From the NCBI GenBank assembly GCA_902517365.1, contig CABYCA010000014.1, positions 1 to 18,821 on the forward strand: a DNA stretch of 18,821 bases, written 5' to 3'. This DNA comes from an uncultured Bacteroidota bacterium. Lineage in GTDB: Bacteria > Bacteroidota > Bacteroidia > Flavobacteriales > Flavobacteriaceae. The notes beneath the pieces were generated by a model. That model worked only from the letters and a program-made list of their open reading frames with translations. It searched no databases and had not been told where the DNA came from. A program made the position numbers and the translations under genes. Positions 1-8,041 of this stretch are shown piece after piece; positions within the stretch are counted from its first letter, which is position 1; each line of letters starts with the position of its first letter.

Positions 1-1239
1 GATATTGAGGATTCAAAAAAATATGATATTCCAGATATTGATCTTGTAATTGTAGACTTGTATCCATTTGAAGAAACAGTAAAAAACTCAAATGACCATA
101 ATGAAATAATTGAAAAAATTGATATTGGCGGGGTATCCTTAATAAGAGCAGCTGCAAAAAATTATCAAAATATAGTATGTATAAGTTCCTCATCTCAGTA
201 TGAGGAGTTAACTTATGTCTTAAATGATAATTGTTCAACTGATATTTCTTTAAGAAAAAGACTAGCAGTTGAAGCATTCAATAAAAGCTCAGATTATGAC
301 TCAAAAATATTTTCATATTTAAATGGAAGCAATACTTCAAGAGAATTAAGATACGGTGAGAACCCTCATCAAAAAGCGAGATTCATTGGTGATTTTAATG
401 AATGCTTCGAGCAGATCAATGGTAAAGATATTTCATATAACAACTTACTCGATATTGATTCTTCGATTAATTTACTAAGAGATTTAGTCTCTGATAAAGC
501 AATTTTTCTAATACATAAACACAATAACCCATGTGGAGTAGCAATCAGAGATTCTTTAATTGAAGCTTATAATGATTCCTTAGGTTGCGATAGCATATCA
601 GCGTTTGGAGGAATTCTAGCAACAAATAAAATTATTGATAAAAATACTGCCAATCAAATTAACAAATTATTCTTCGAGATATTAATTGCTCCTGATTTTG
701 AAGATGAAGCATTGAAAGTATTAAAATCAAAAAAAAATAGAATTTTAATTAAATTAAAAAAAATTCCAAAAGTAAGTATTCAGAGACGAACTTGCATAAA
801 TGGTGAGCTAGTGCAAGATTTTGACATGAAGACTGAAACTTTTAATGACTTTAAAATCGTAACAAATATATCACCAGATAAAAATAATTCTGGTGATTTA
901 GTTCTTGCATCAATTATTGCCAAGCATACAAAATCCAATTGTATTATTATCATTAAAAATCAACAATTAATTGGGTCTGGCATGGGTCAAGTTTCGAGAA
1001 TTGATGCATTAAATCAGGCAATAGATAAATCAAAGAAATTTGGATTTGATTTAGATGGAGCTAGTTTAGCTAGTGATGCTTTTTTCCCATTTTCTGATTG
1101 TGTTGAAATTTCATTTAAAAATGGTATAAAATCGATTGTTCAGCCAGGAGGCTCTGTAAGAGATATAGATTCAATAGAATTTTGCAATCAGAATAAAATG
1201 TCAATGATGTTTTCAGGAATAAGGCATTTTAAACATTAG
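1..1239 (+). CDS. purH: PurH, bifunctional AICAR transformylase/IMP cyclohydrolase, 5'-truncated (left-arm copy)
   Basis: PurH catalyses the last two steps of IMP synthesis: formylation of AICAR with 10-formyl-THF, then ring closure to IMP in the cytoplasm. The frame is open from base 1, starting DIEDSKKYDIPDIDLVIVDL, so the first codons lie outside the window. There are 412 residues visible, and a typical family length of about 510 means roughly 95 are missing from the N-terminal MGS-like cyclohydrolase domain. The AICAR transformylase domain follows, with RYGENPHQK, the catalytic Lys-His of HKHNNPCG (codons at 517-522), SAFGGILA, ASDAFFPF and the usual end RHFKH. The TTG at 58 is internal and is not the start. 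mreB follows 33 bases downstream. The sequence is identical to the right-arm copy. Confidence 0.95.
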   Translation, partial: DIEDSKKYDIPDIDLVIVDLYPFEETVKNSNDHNEIIEKIDIGGVSLIRAAAKNYQNIVCISSSSQYEELTYVLNDNCSTDISLRKRLAVEAFNKSSDYDSKIFSYLNGSNTSRELRYGENPHQKARFIGDFNECFEQINGKDISYNNLLDIDSSINLLRDLVSDKAIFLIHKHNNPCGVAIRDSLIEAYNDSLGCDSISAFGGILATNKIIDKNTANQINKLFFEILIAPDFEDEALKVLKSKKNRILIKLKKIPKVSIQRRTCINGELVQDFDMKTETFNDFKIVTNISPDKNNSGDLVLASIIAKHTKSNCIIIIKNQQLIGSGMGQVSRIDALNQAIDKSKKFGFDLDGASLASDAFFPFSDCVEISFKNGIKSIVQPGGSVRDIDSIEFCNQNKMSMMFSGIRHFKH

Positions 1240-1255
1240 ATTTCCATTATTTAAC

Positions 1256-1263
1256 TACCTTTG
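1256..1263 (+). promoter_or_regulatory. Bacteroidetes-type -7 promoter box for mreB
   Basis: TACCTTTG matches the Bacteroidetes sigma-A -7 consensus TAnnTTTG exactly. It lies in the 33-base gap between the purH stop and the mreB ATG at 1273. I see no clear -33 TTG at the usual distance. If transcription starts the usual 5-7 bases downstream, the mreB leader would be only a few bases long. This suggests the mre-mrd cluster has its own promoter, separate from purH. Confidence 0.6.
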
Positions 1264-1272
1264 CAGATTATT

Positions 1273-2292
1273 ATGGGATTTTTTACGGAAGAAATAGCGA
1301 TAGACCTAGGCACTGCAAATACACTAATTATTCATAATGATAAGGTTGTGATTAACAGTCCCTCTATTGTTGCAATGGATCGATCAACAAAAAAAATTAT
1401 TGCAATTGGTGAAGAGGCCAAATTCATGCAAGGAAAAACACATGAAAACATTAAAACAATAAGACCTTTAAAGGATGGTGTTATAGCTGATTTTGAGGCT
1501 TCAGAGAAAATGATCAGCGAATTAATAAAAAGTATCCCTACTTTAAAGAAAAGATGGTTTTCCCCTTCATTGACAATGGTTATATGTATCCCTTCGGGTA
1601 TAACCGAAGTTGAGATGAGAGCTGTTAAAGAATCTGCAGAAAGGGTAAATGGTAAAGAAGTATACTTAATACATGAACCTATGGCTGCAGCTATTGGAAT
1701 TGGAATTGACATAGTTAAACCTAAAGGTAATATGGTTGTTGATATTGGTGGGGGTACAACTGAGATTGCTGTGATTGCATTATCAGGAATTGTATGTGAG
1801 AAATCTTTAAAAGTTGCAGGTGATGTTCTTACGAATGATATTGTATATTACATGAGAACTAAACATAACTTATATATAGGTGACAGAACTGCTGAAAAAA
1901 TTAAAATTGAAGTTGGTTCTGTTACTGAAAGCTTAGACGAACCACCTGAAGATATGCATGTTCAAGGTAGAGACCTTTTATCGGGTAAACCAAAAGAAAA
2001 GATTATATCTCACATAGAAGTTGCAAAGGCTATTGATAAGTCTGTGATAAGAATCGAAGACTCAATTATGGAAACATTATCGCAGACACCTCCTGAACTT
2101 GCCGCAGATATTTATAATACTGGAATCTATTTAGCTGGAGGGGGTGCATTGCTTAGAGGCCTTGATGAAAGGTTATCAAAAAAAACTGATCTTCCAGTTT
2201 ATATTGCTGAAGACCCCCTACAGGCTGTAGTTAGGGGAACTGGAATAGCTCTTAAAAATATCGATAAATTTAAGTCAGTTCTAATTAAGTAA
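1273..2292 (+). CDS. mreB: MreB, actin-like rod-shape protein (left-arm copy)
   Basis: MreB is the cytoplasmic actin homologue that polymerises on the inner membrane and guides the elongasome. The 339-residue product has the actin-fold ATPase signatures: phosphate 1 loop DLGTANT at residues 11-17, phosphate 2 loop DIGGGTTE at 157-164, and adenosine motif LAGGGALL at about 287-294. It ends KNIDKFKSVLIK, as in flavobacterial MreB. I chose the ATG at 1273. An in-frame TTG at 1261 overlaps the promoter box, and the family protein starts MGFF...TEEIAIDLGTANTL. mreC starts 8 bases after the stop. The protein is identical to the right-arm copy. Confidence 0.96.
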   Translation: MGFFTEEIAIDLGTANTLIIHNDKVVINSPSIVAMDRSTKKIIAIGEEAKFMQGKTHENIKTIRPLKDGVIADFEASEKMISELIKSIPTLKKRWFSPSLTMVICIPSGITEVEMRAVKESAERVNGKEVYLIHEPMAAAIGIGIDIVKPKGNMVVDIGGGTTEIAVIALSGIVCEKSLKVAGDVLTNDIVYYMRTKHNLYIGDRTAEKIKIEVGSVTESLDEPPEDMHVQGRDLLSGKPKEKIISHIEVAKAIDKSVIRIEDSIMETLSQTPPELAADIYNTGIYLAGGGALLRGLDERLSKKTDLPVYIAEDPLQAVVRGTGIALKNIDKFKSVLIK

Positions 2293-2300
2293 ATAATTTA

Positions 2301-3093
2301 ATGCAATCTATAATTAATTCCATAGTTAAGAATAGGAACTTAATTATTTATTTAATTCTATCATTTATATCATTCAATTTTTTTATATAATAATAGCTCA
2401 TTACATTTTAATGAGTTTGGAAAAATTTCCACATACTTATCTGCGACTTCATCAAAATTTTCGTCATCTATCAATTCATATTTTAATCTTAAAAGCGAAA
2501 ATGAAAAGCTTATTAATGAAAATCTTAAACTAAAGAGGATGGAATCAAAGTATAGATTTACTCAAATTAATGAAGACACATTAAATCTTATCAATAGCGC
2601 AAAAGTAATTGTTAACTCAATAAATAAAAGCAAAAACATTATTATTATTGACAAGGGTAAATTAGATAACATAAATTTAGAGATGGGTGTAATATCCTCA
2701 GAGGGTGTGGTTGGAATAGTGAAAAGTGTAACAAACAATTATGCTTCAATAATCTCATTATTAAATATAGACTTAAAATTAAATGCTATACTTAAAAACT
2801 CTTCTACTATTGGATCAGTTACATGGGATGGTTTGAATGCAAGAATTTTAAAATTAAATGATATACCAATTAGCAGTTCTTTAAAAGTTGGAGATACAGT
2901 TGTAACTGGGGGAATGTCTTTCTATTTCCCTAAAGGTGTTCCAATTGGTAGAATTATCAATTATGATAATAATTCTTTGGAAGGATATTATGAAATTGAT
3001 ATTGAGGCTTTTAATGATTTTTCTTCACTATCCAACTTATATATTTTAAATAGAACTGACAACAATGAAATTCAAAGTTTATTAGATGAATAG
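2301..3093 (+). pseudogene. mreC: MreC, frameshifted in a T7 run after the membrane anchor (left-arm copy)
   Basis: MreC is a periplasmic, membrane-anchored scaffold that links MreB to PBP2 and RodA. ATG 2301 opens a frame encoding a short cytoplasmic start and a membrane segment (LIIYLILSFISF), but it stops at TAA 2388-2390. The rest of MreC is in the next frame: from about 2389 it reads NNSSLHFNEFGKISTYLS, then a coiled coil (YFNLKSENEKLINENLKLKR) and the beta-rich domain to 3093. Removing one T from the T7 run at 2378-2384 restores an unbroken 263-residue protein of normal family length. The downstream frame has no ATG before 2539, which would give a 184-residue protein without its anchor. 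The 3' end overlaps mreD by 8 bases. The cause may be a homopolymer error, a real mutation or slippage. Family assignment is firm, but functional status is uncertain. Confidence 0.88.
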
Positions 3094-3586
3094 AGAACTA
3101 ATTGGAGATATTTCATTCTATACTGTAATTTTAGCACTACAGCTATTAGTCTTTAATCAATTCCAGTTATTTGGTTTTGTTACACCATTTGCTTATTTGA
3201 TTATTTTCATAAATTATAGAATATCATATGATAAAACTGTTTTATTATTATTGGGATTCTTAATCGGCTTTATTATTGACCTTTCAATGCAAACATATGG
3301 TTGTCATACTTTATCAACAATAACAATATGTTATTTAAGAAGTAGAATCGAAAAAAGCTCATTTGGAGTTAATGCTAATTTACCTTTAGCTATGATTAAA
3401 GGCACACCTTTATTAAGTAGAGTTTCATTCTTCTTATCAATAATTGTAATCCATTCTATTATATATTACTCATTTATATTTTTTAATATTAATCTTTTAA
3501 GCACAATTTTTTTATATGCTTTTATTAATTCAATTGCTACCTTTATACTTGTTTGGATTATTTCAAGATTAATATCTGATAGGTAA
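3086..3586 (+). CDS. mreD: MreD, integral membrane rod-shape protein (left-arm copy)
   Basis: MreD is a small polytopic inner-membrane protein that works with MreC in the elongasome. The 166-residue product is of normal length and almost entirely hydrophobic, with about five membrane segments (for example FYTVILALQLLVFNQF, LLLLGFLIGFIIDL and FILVWIISRLI). The loop signature GFIIDLSMQTYGCHTLS is typical of bacteroidete MreD. Its ATG at 3086 lies inside the last codons of mreC (8-base overlap), and its stop overlaps the mrdA ATG by one base (TAATG). This arrangement suggests translational coupling. Identity rests mainly on hydropathy, length and position, since the family is poorly conserved. 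It is identical to the right-arm copy. Confidence 0.88.
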   Translation: MNRELIGDISFYTVILALQLLVFNQFQLFGFVTPFAYLIIFINYRISYDKTVLLLLGFLIGFIIDLSMQTYGCHTLSTITICYLRSRIEKSSFGVNANLPLAMIKGTPLLSRVSFFLSIIVIHSIIYYSFIFFNINLLSTIFLYAFINSIATFILVWIISRLISDR

Positions 3587-3831
3587 TGTTAAAAAAGTAT
3601 ATACTAATCTGGTTAACAATAATAGTTTCAGTAATATTTATTGTAAGGCTAGCCTCTCTTCAACTGTCAAGTGATTCTTATTTTAATTCAGATTTCGCTA
3701 TACAAGAATTGTCTGTTTATCCCGAAAGAGGGTTAATTTTTGATAGAAATGGAAATCTTCTTGTAGCTAATCAGCCATCATATGAATTAATTATAATTCC
3801 TGAAAACACTTCTGAATTTGACACAATTTGA
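3586..3831 (+). pseudogene. mrdA: N-terminal fragment of PBP2 (MrdA), cut at the inverted-repeat junction
   Basis: This fragment carries the first 81 residues of the intact PBP2 encoded at 13383-15236: membrane anchor ILIWLTIIVSVIFIV at about 6-20, then RLASLQL and the start of the dimerisation domain with YPERGLIFDRNGNLL. At base 3829 the shared sequence ends, and the joined foreign bases create TGA at 3829-3831, so the stop is a product of the junction. It lacks the whole transpeptidase domain and cannot act as a PBP. The intact copy is 11 kb away on the other strand. This is almost certainly a junction product rather than a decayed gene. Confidence 0.93.
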
Positions 3832-4198
3832 TTTCTTTCTAAAAATGTACAATAATTCCAATGATATTGAATCTATTTCTCAAGATTATGAGATTGATTT
3901 AGAGAGAGCTTCAGCCGTAACTCAAAATGATCCTATTCTTGTTGGTGCGGGAAATGAACCATACATCATTGGTTCTTCATTCTCTCTGGATGTAAATGAA
4001 ACATCCAAAATTCTTAAAGGCAATAATGGTATCTATTTGATAAAACTTCTATCAAAAGAAATTGCAGAAGATATAAGTATTAGTTCCGCAATTTCTAATT
4101 CTTTGAGTGACCGAGAAGTTGAGAGAATTTCAACTTTAATCCCAGAAGTCCTTGAGTCTAAAGCAGAAATAGTTGACAACAGAAGTTTATACTACTAA
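3830..4198 (+). pseudogene. C-terminal fragment of a PpiD/SurA-like peptidylprolyl isomerase
   Basis: From base 3830 a frame of 122 residues (starting DFFLKMYNNS) ends with the C-terminal signature of bacteroidete PpiD-type isomerases. It contains NEPYIIGSSFSL, a GNNGIYLIKLLSKE segment and the closing KAEIVDNRSLYY. PpiD is an inner-membrane-anchored periplasmic foldase of several hundred residues, so most of the protein, including the anchor and parvulin domain, is missing. The 5' part is replaced by inverted mrdA sequence, leaving no native start; an upstream TTG at 3818 comes from mrdA. Its stop TAA (4196-4198) overlaps the stop of the convergent GHMP kinase gene. The native gene probably continued to the left of 3830. 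Confidence 0.75.
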
Positions 4199-5091
4199 AC
4201 TAATAATTCTTTAAACTTAAAAATAGTTGAGTAGCCTTTCTCTATAAAATATCTATTTGGGTTGCTATGGCTGGTTGCCATAATCATATCACCTCCCCAT
4301 GCTCCAAGACTCTTTATACTACCATTAAAATCTTTAAAAAGAGATTCCTTTATAGTTGGTTTTGATATTAACTTTGATATAATTAATTCATGTGCTTCTA
4401 TCAATTTATCATAAGCTTCTATTGATTTACACCGCAAGATCATAGAGGTGATATTAGAAATTTCATTAATTACTGATTCAGATACTTTATTATTTTTATA
4501 ATTTTCAATTTCTGAAATCGAACTTTGCTTTTTATTTAAATAAATAAAATATATTTTTTCATAAAAAGGAGGTTTAAAACTTACTTCATCTATTATATTT
4601 TGACCTTTAATTAATCTATAGACTATCGGTGAAACACTATTTGCACATGCAATATCATAACCACTCCCCTTAAAAATCTTATTATTTAATATATATGGAT
4701 CAACACCAGATAGTTTTGCTAGGTTTGATATTAAAGTAGATGATGATCCTAAGCCCCAATTTTTATCAAATGTTAGATTAGACGATATATCTGACCCATT
4801 ATTCTTCAAAAAGTAGGGATTATATTCTCTAATTAGGTTTATTATTCTAATTAATGTATCTGAAACTTTTTTTGATGAAGTTGATTTAATTTGTAAGTTT
4901 TCATTATTTATCAAGCATTCAAACCAAATTTTTCCATCGTAATTTATACTCTTCCAATTAATTAAGTTTGAGTGATTCTCCTTAAATTTTAAATATTGTC
5001 CAAACTTTGTAGGACTTGCTAGAGACAAAGCACCATCAAGAATAACGTATTCACCTGTAAGTAGAACTTTTCCGCTACTATAAATCTCCAT
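4195..5091 (-). CDS. GYDIA-type GHMP kinase, probably mevalonate-pathway related
   Basis: The 298-residue protein is a GHMP superfamily small-molecule kinase, probably cytoplasmic. Visible motifs are the N-terminal SSGKVLLTGEY (5-15), the ATP-binding glycine/serine loop NWGLGSSSTL (111-120), the subfamily signature GYDIA (144-148) and the C-terminal loop SLGAWGGDMIMA (261-272). Length fits the GYDIA subfamily of Bacteroidota. Its substrate has not been established to my knowledge. Resemblance to mevalonate/phosphomevalonate kinases, and position 6 bases after the HMG-CoA reductase stop, suggest a step of the mevalonate route to isoprenoids; that is inference. The two genes very likely form an operon read leftward. 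The 3' end overlaps the ppiD fragment stop by two bases. Confidence 0.85.
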   Translation of the reverse strand: MEIYSSGKVLLTGEYVILDGALSLASPTKFGQYLKFKENHSNLINWKSINYDGKIWFECLINNENLQIKSTSSKKVSDTLIRIINLIREYNPYFLKNNGSDISSNLTFDKNWGLGSSSTLISNLAKLSGVDPYILNNKIFKGSGYDIACANSVSPIVYRLIKGQNIIDEVSFKPPFYEKIYFIYLNKKQSSISEIENYKNNKVSESVINEISNITSMILRCKSIEAYDKLIEAHELIISKLISKPTIKESLFKDFNGSIKSLGAWGGDMIMATSHSNPNRYFIEKGYSTIFKFKELLV

Positions 5092-5097
5092 ACTTAA

Positions 5098-6408
5098 TTA
5101 ATTTTGGTCAAGGAAATCTTTTACTGATTGACTATTAATATCCTTATCTCTAAAATATTCTTCGGATTTATCTATTTGATCTTTATTAGCATTTTGTTTA
5201 ATTAGAAGATTTATTAGATGCATTTTCATATGCCCTTTCTGTATCCCAGTAGTAACTAATGATTTTACAGCTGCAAAATTTTGTGCCAAACCAACAGAGC
5301 AAATAATATTCATTAAGTCATCTGATGTTGGATTCTTTAAAAGCTTTAGTGATAGTTTAACCATAGGATGAACGTCTGTTATTCCACCAACCGTTCCAAT
5401 TGATAAAGGAATTTTCATGCTAATCTTAAAAATATTATCGATTATTGAGCACTCTGATAGACTCTTATATTTTCCCTTACTTGAAGCAAAAGCATGTACC
5501 GCAGCTTCAACAGCTCTAAAATCATTTCCTGTTGAAATTAAAACTGCATCAACACCATTCATTATACCTTTATTATGAGTAACAGCTCTATTAATATCTA
5601 TATCCGCTATATCAAATGCATCTTTAAATCTAACGGCAAATTCTTTTGAGGATATACCATAAATATCACCTAGATCACCTATTTTACATTCTAAGGATGA
5701 CTCAACAATACATTCAGGAGTGTAATTTGATAAAATTGACATTATCACTTCTATTTTTTTTTCAGATTTTTTAAAGTGAGGTGAATCATTCATTAGTTGA
5801 TTGAATTTCTTTGCTATTATTTCTAAACATGAATTAATAAAATTTGCACCCATTGAATCTATTGTTTTAAAATCTACATGTAATTGATAATAAGATTTTA
5901 ATTCTGAGGATTTATTAATTAATTTAATCTTAGATATCCCACCACCTCTTTCTCTCATTTTTTCTGTAATTCTATTAGTTGCTTCTATTAATCTATGTTT
6001 ATTTTCATTTATAAATTTTTCAAGATTTTCTTCATTTCCATTATACTTGAAGTGCACTTGTCCTGTCTTAATCTTTGAAATTACTTTAGATTTAAAGCCC
6101 CCTCTATCATACCAAAATTTTGAAGAATTTGATAATGCAGCAACAACAGAGCTTTCTTCGGTAACTAATGGAATGCAATAATTTTTATTATTTATTAAAA
6201 AATTAGGAGATATAGAGTAGGGTAAATGAAAATTTGATAATGCATTTTCTGAAAATGAATTATGAATTGATTGTATGTCTTCATCCACATTTAAATATTT
6301 ATTTAAAATACTTTCAAATTCATCTGAATTATCAAGATAATTTTTGCTAACCCAACTTATTTTCTCATCTCTTGAAAGTTTTGAAAAACCAATTATTTTA
6401 TCTGGCAT
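5098..6408 (-). CDS. Hydroxymethylglutaryl-CoA reductase, class II (degradative-type)
   Basis: This enzyme interconverts HMG-CoA and mevalonate, the committed step of the mevalonate pathway. The 436-residue protein has class II hallmarks: start PDKIIGFSKLSRDEKI, catalytic Glu in PLVTEESSVVAAL (E84/E85), DSMGANF (184-190), catalytic Lys in THNKGIMNGVDAV (K280), the Asp of STGNDFR (D296), the GTVGGITDVHP segment (338-348), and catalytic His in KGHMKMH (391-397). Despite the family label 'degradative', Bacteroidota with a mevalonate route use this class biosynthetically. The ATG at 6406-6408 is supported by the family N-terminus. It faces away from the peptide transporter across a 66-base gap and is followed 6 bases later by the GYDIA kinase. 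Confidence 0.94.
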   Translation of the reverse strand: MPDKIIGFSKLSRDEKISWVSKNYLDNSDEFESILNKYLNVDEDIQSIHNSFSENALSNFHLPYSISPNFLINNKNYCIPLVTEESSVVAALSNSSKFWYDRGGFKSKVISKIKTGQVHFKYNGNEENLEKFINENKHRLIEATNRITEKMRERGGGISKIKLINKSSELKSYYQLHVDFKTIDSMGANFINSCLEIIAKKFNQLMNDSPHFKKSEKKIEVIMSILSNYTPECIVESSLECKIGDLGDIYGISSKEFAVRFKDAFDIADIDINRAVTHNKGIMNGVDAVLISTGNDFRAVEAAVHAFASSKGKYKSLSECSIIDNIFKISMKIPLSIGTVGGITDVHPMVKLSLKLLKNPTSDDLMNIICSVGLAQNFAAVKSLVTTGIQKGHMKMHLINLLIKQNANKDQIDKSEEYFRDKDINSQSVKDFLDQN

Positions 6409-6474
6409 AATTTTCTTTACTTTATGTAAATATAAGTGAAATCAATCTCAATTTAATCCTAGTAAACACTATCT

Positions 6475-8031
6475 ATGGAAAAACTGAATATCTTCAATGG
6501 TGATGAGATAAATCAACGTACAATTTTAGGTCATCCTTCAGGTCTTTTTACTCTTTTTTTTACAGAGATGTGGGAAAGATTTTCTTATTATGGAATGAGA
6601 GCAATTTTGGTACTATTTCTGGTTTCTTCTATAGACAACGAAGGCTGGGGTTGGGATAGGGCTGATGCTCTGGAATTATATGCATTATATACTGGGTTAG
6701 TCTATGTTACTCCAATTTTTGGTGGGTTAATTGCAGATAGACTTATAGGATATAGGAAGGCTATTGTAGCTGGAGCATTTTTGATGACACTTGGACATGC
6801 AGCTATGGCTCTTGAGGTTTTCTATGATTTCTATCTTTACATTGGATTAGCTTTACTTATACTGGGAAATGGTCTTTTTAAACCTAATATAAGTTCAATA
6901 GTTGGCCAAATGTATAAGGATGAAGGAAAAATTAAAGATGCTGCTTATACAATTTTCTATATGGGAATAAATGCTGGAGCCTTTTTAGGGATACTTCTTT
7001 GTGGTTATATCGGTGAAAATATAAATTGGCATTATGGATTTGGATTGGCCGGTATATTCATGTTATTTGGTATGCTTCAATTTCACTTTGGACAGGAAAT
7101 TTTTGGTAATATTGGTTTAAAAAATTCTAAAGTAAAAGATAATGAGGAATTAGACACAAATGATGATAACGTTTCAAGAAATATTATTGTTGATAGATTA
7201 ATTGTAATAGGTATATTTTCATTTGTTACGATCTTTTTTTGGTGGGGTTTTGAACAAGCTGGTGGAAGTATGACAATATTCGCAAATGATTACACAGATA
7301 GAAATTTAGTGGGAACAGGAGCTTTAATCTTCAAAATAGTTAATACACTCTTAACTATTGTTCCAATGATTATTTTAACAATAATACTTTATCTGCTGTT
7401 TAAAAATACTTTTGAAAAGTATGCAACTTCAAATATTTTTCTTGCATCAAGTTTTGTTATTATTTGGGGAATAGTTATTTGGATGTTATCAAGAGAGTTT
7501 CTTGAGGATGCAACTGAAGTACCTGCTTCATGGTTTGCAATATTAAACTCATTTTTTATTATCGTATTTGCTCCAATTCTTTCAAAATTATGGCAATCAA
7601 AATATAATCCTTCTGGTCCAGTTAAATTTGGTATTGGATTAATGCTACTATCTTTTGGTTTTGCAATTTTAAGTTTTGGATCAATTAATATCCCCCTTGG
7701 GGCGTCAACTGCTTCACAAAGCATGATATTTCTCATCCTAGCATATCTATTCCATACACTTGGAGAGCTTTGCGTTTCTCCCGTTGGATTATCATATGTA
7801 AGTAAATTAGCGCCTAAGAAAATTATTGGACTAATGTTTGCTGTATGGCTACTATCAAGCGCAATTGCTAATTTTTTTGCTGGAATAACCGGAAGTTATA
7901 TTGATACTATTGTTCAAGATTATGGTATGTCAATCTTCTTTTTGATATTTACAATTTTACCTGTTTCTGTTGGATTATTAATGATTCTTGCAAACAAAAA
8001 AATTGTAGCTATGATGCATGGCATAGAATAG
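6475..8031 (+). CDS. POT/PTR-family proton-coupled peptide transporter
   Basis: This is an inner-membrane major-facilitator protein of the proton-dependent oligopeptide transporter family, importing di- and tripeptides. The 518-residue sequence has the family signature ExxERFxYY (EMWERFSYY, residues 31-39) just before the first helix. It also has GNGLFKPNISS (131-141), FYMGINAGAF (161-170), WWGFEQAGGSM (256-266) and GELCVSPVGLS (430-440). Hydropathy suggests 12-14 membrane segments, with a charged cytoplasmic loop around 216-236. It is a single-gene transcription unit: divergent from the HMG-CoA reductase gene and convergent with lpxB, whose stop is 10 bases away. Exact substrate range cannot be read from the sequence. 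Confidence 0.93.
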   Translation: MEKLNIFNGDEINQRTILGHPSGLFTLFFTEMWERFSYYGMRAILVLFLVSSIDNEGWGWDRADALELYALYTGLVYVTPIFGGLIADRLIGYRKAIVAGAFLMTLGHAAMALEVFYDFYLYIGLALLILGNGLFKPNISSIVGQMYKDEGKIKDAAYTIFYMGINAGAFLGILLCGYIGENINWHYGFGLAGIFMLFGMLQFHFGQEIFGNIGLKNSKVKDNEELDTNDDNVSRNIIVDRLIVIGIFSFVTIFFWWGFEQAGGSMTIFANDYTDRNLVGTGALIFKIVNTLLTIVPMIILTIILYLLFKNTFEKYATSNIFLASSFVIIWGIVIWMLSREFLEDATEVPASWFAILNSFFIIVFAPILSKLWQSKYNPSGPVKFGIGLMLLSFGFAILSFGSINIPLGASTASQSMIFLILAYLFHTLGELCVSPVGLSYVSKLAPKKIIGLMFAVWLLSSAIANFFAGITGSYIDTIVQDYGMSIFFLIFTILPVSVGLLMILANKKIVAMMHGIE

Positions 8032-8041
8032 TAAATTTAAC

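Larger units (their letters stand above)
1..3829 (+). repeat. Left arm of a 3.83 kb terminal inverted repeat
   Basis: This arm is the reverse complement of 14993-18821. The first bases of the window (gatattgaggattc) reappear as the complement of the last bases, and every gene in the arm has a mirror copy with an identical protein. The match stops at base 3829, inside mrdA: after the shared acaattt the left copy reads gatttc and the right copy reads cttttgc. The arm holds partial purH, mreB, frameshifted mreC, mreD and 81 codons of mrdA. No IS ends, recombinase or target-site duplication are visible at the boundary. It is probably an amplification or assembly product, and the right arm looks native. 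Confidence 0.97.

Noticed and set aside
1332..1712. Open frame of 126 codons antisense to mreB, with a mirror copy at 17110-17490
   Set aside because: It lies wholly inside mreB, whose protein is unmistakable. The antisense translation has no recognisable domain and is open only because of mreB codon use.
3818..4198. A novel fusion gene starting in mrdA sequence and ending in ppiD
   Set aside because: The frame begins at a TTG four codons before the breakpoint with no upstream signal. It is better explained as the tail of ppiD cut by the inverted join.
6409..6474. Possible promoter boxes between the HMG-CoA reductase and transporter genes
   Set aside because: TATATTTA on the minus strand and TACTTTA on the plus strand resemble the -7 box only loosely and lack a properly spaced TTG, so no site is called.
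7389..7736. Antisense open frame within the peptide transporter
   Set aside because: It is contained in a confident membrane-transporter gene and has no recognisable motif or independent start signal.
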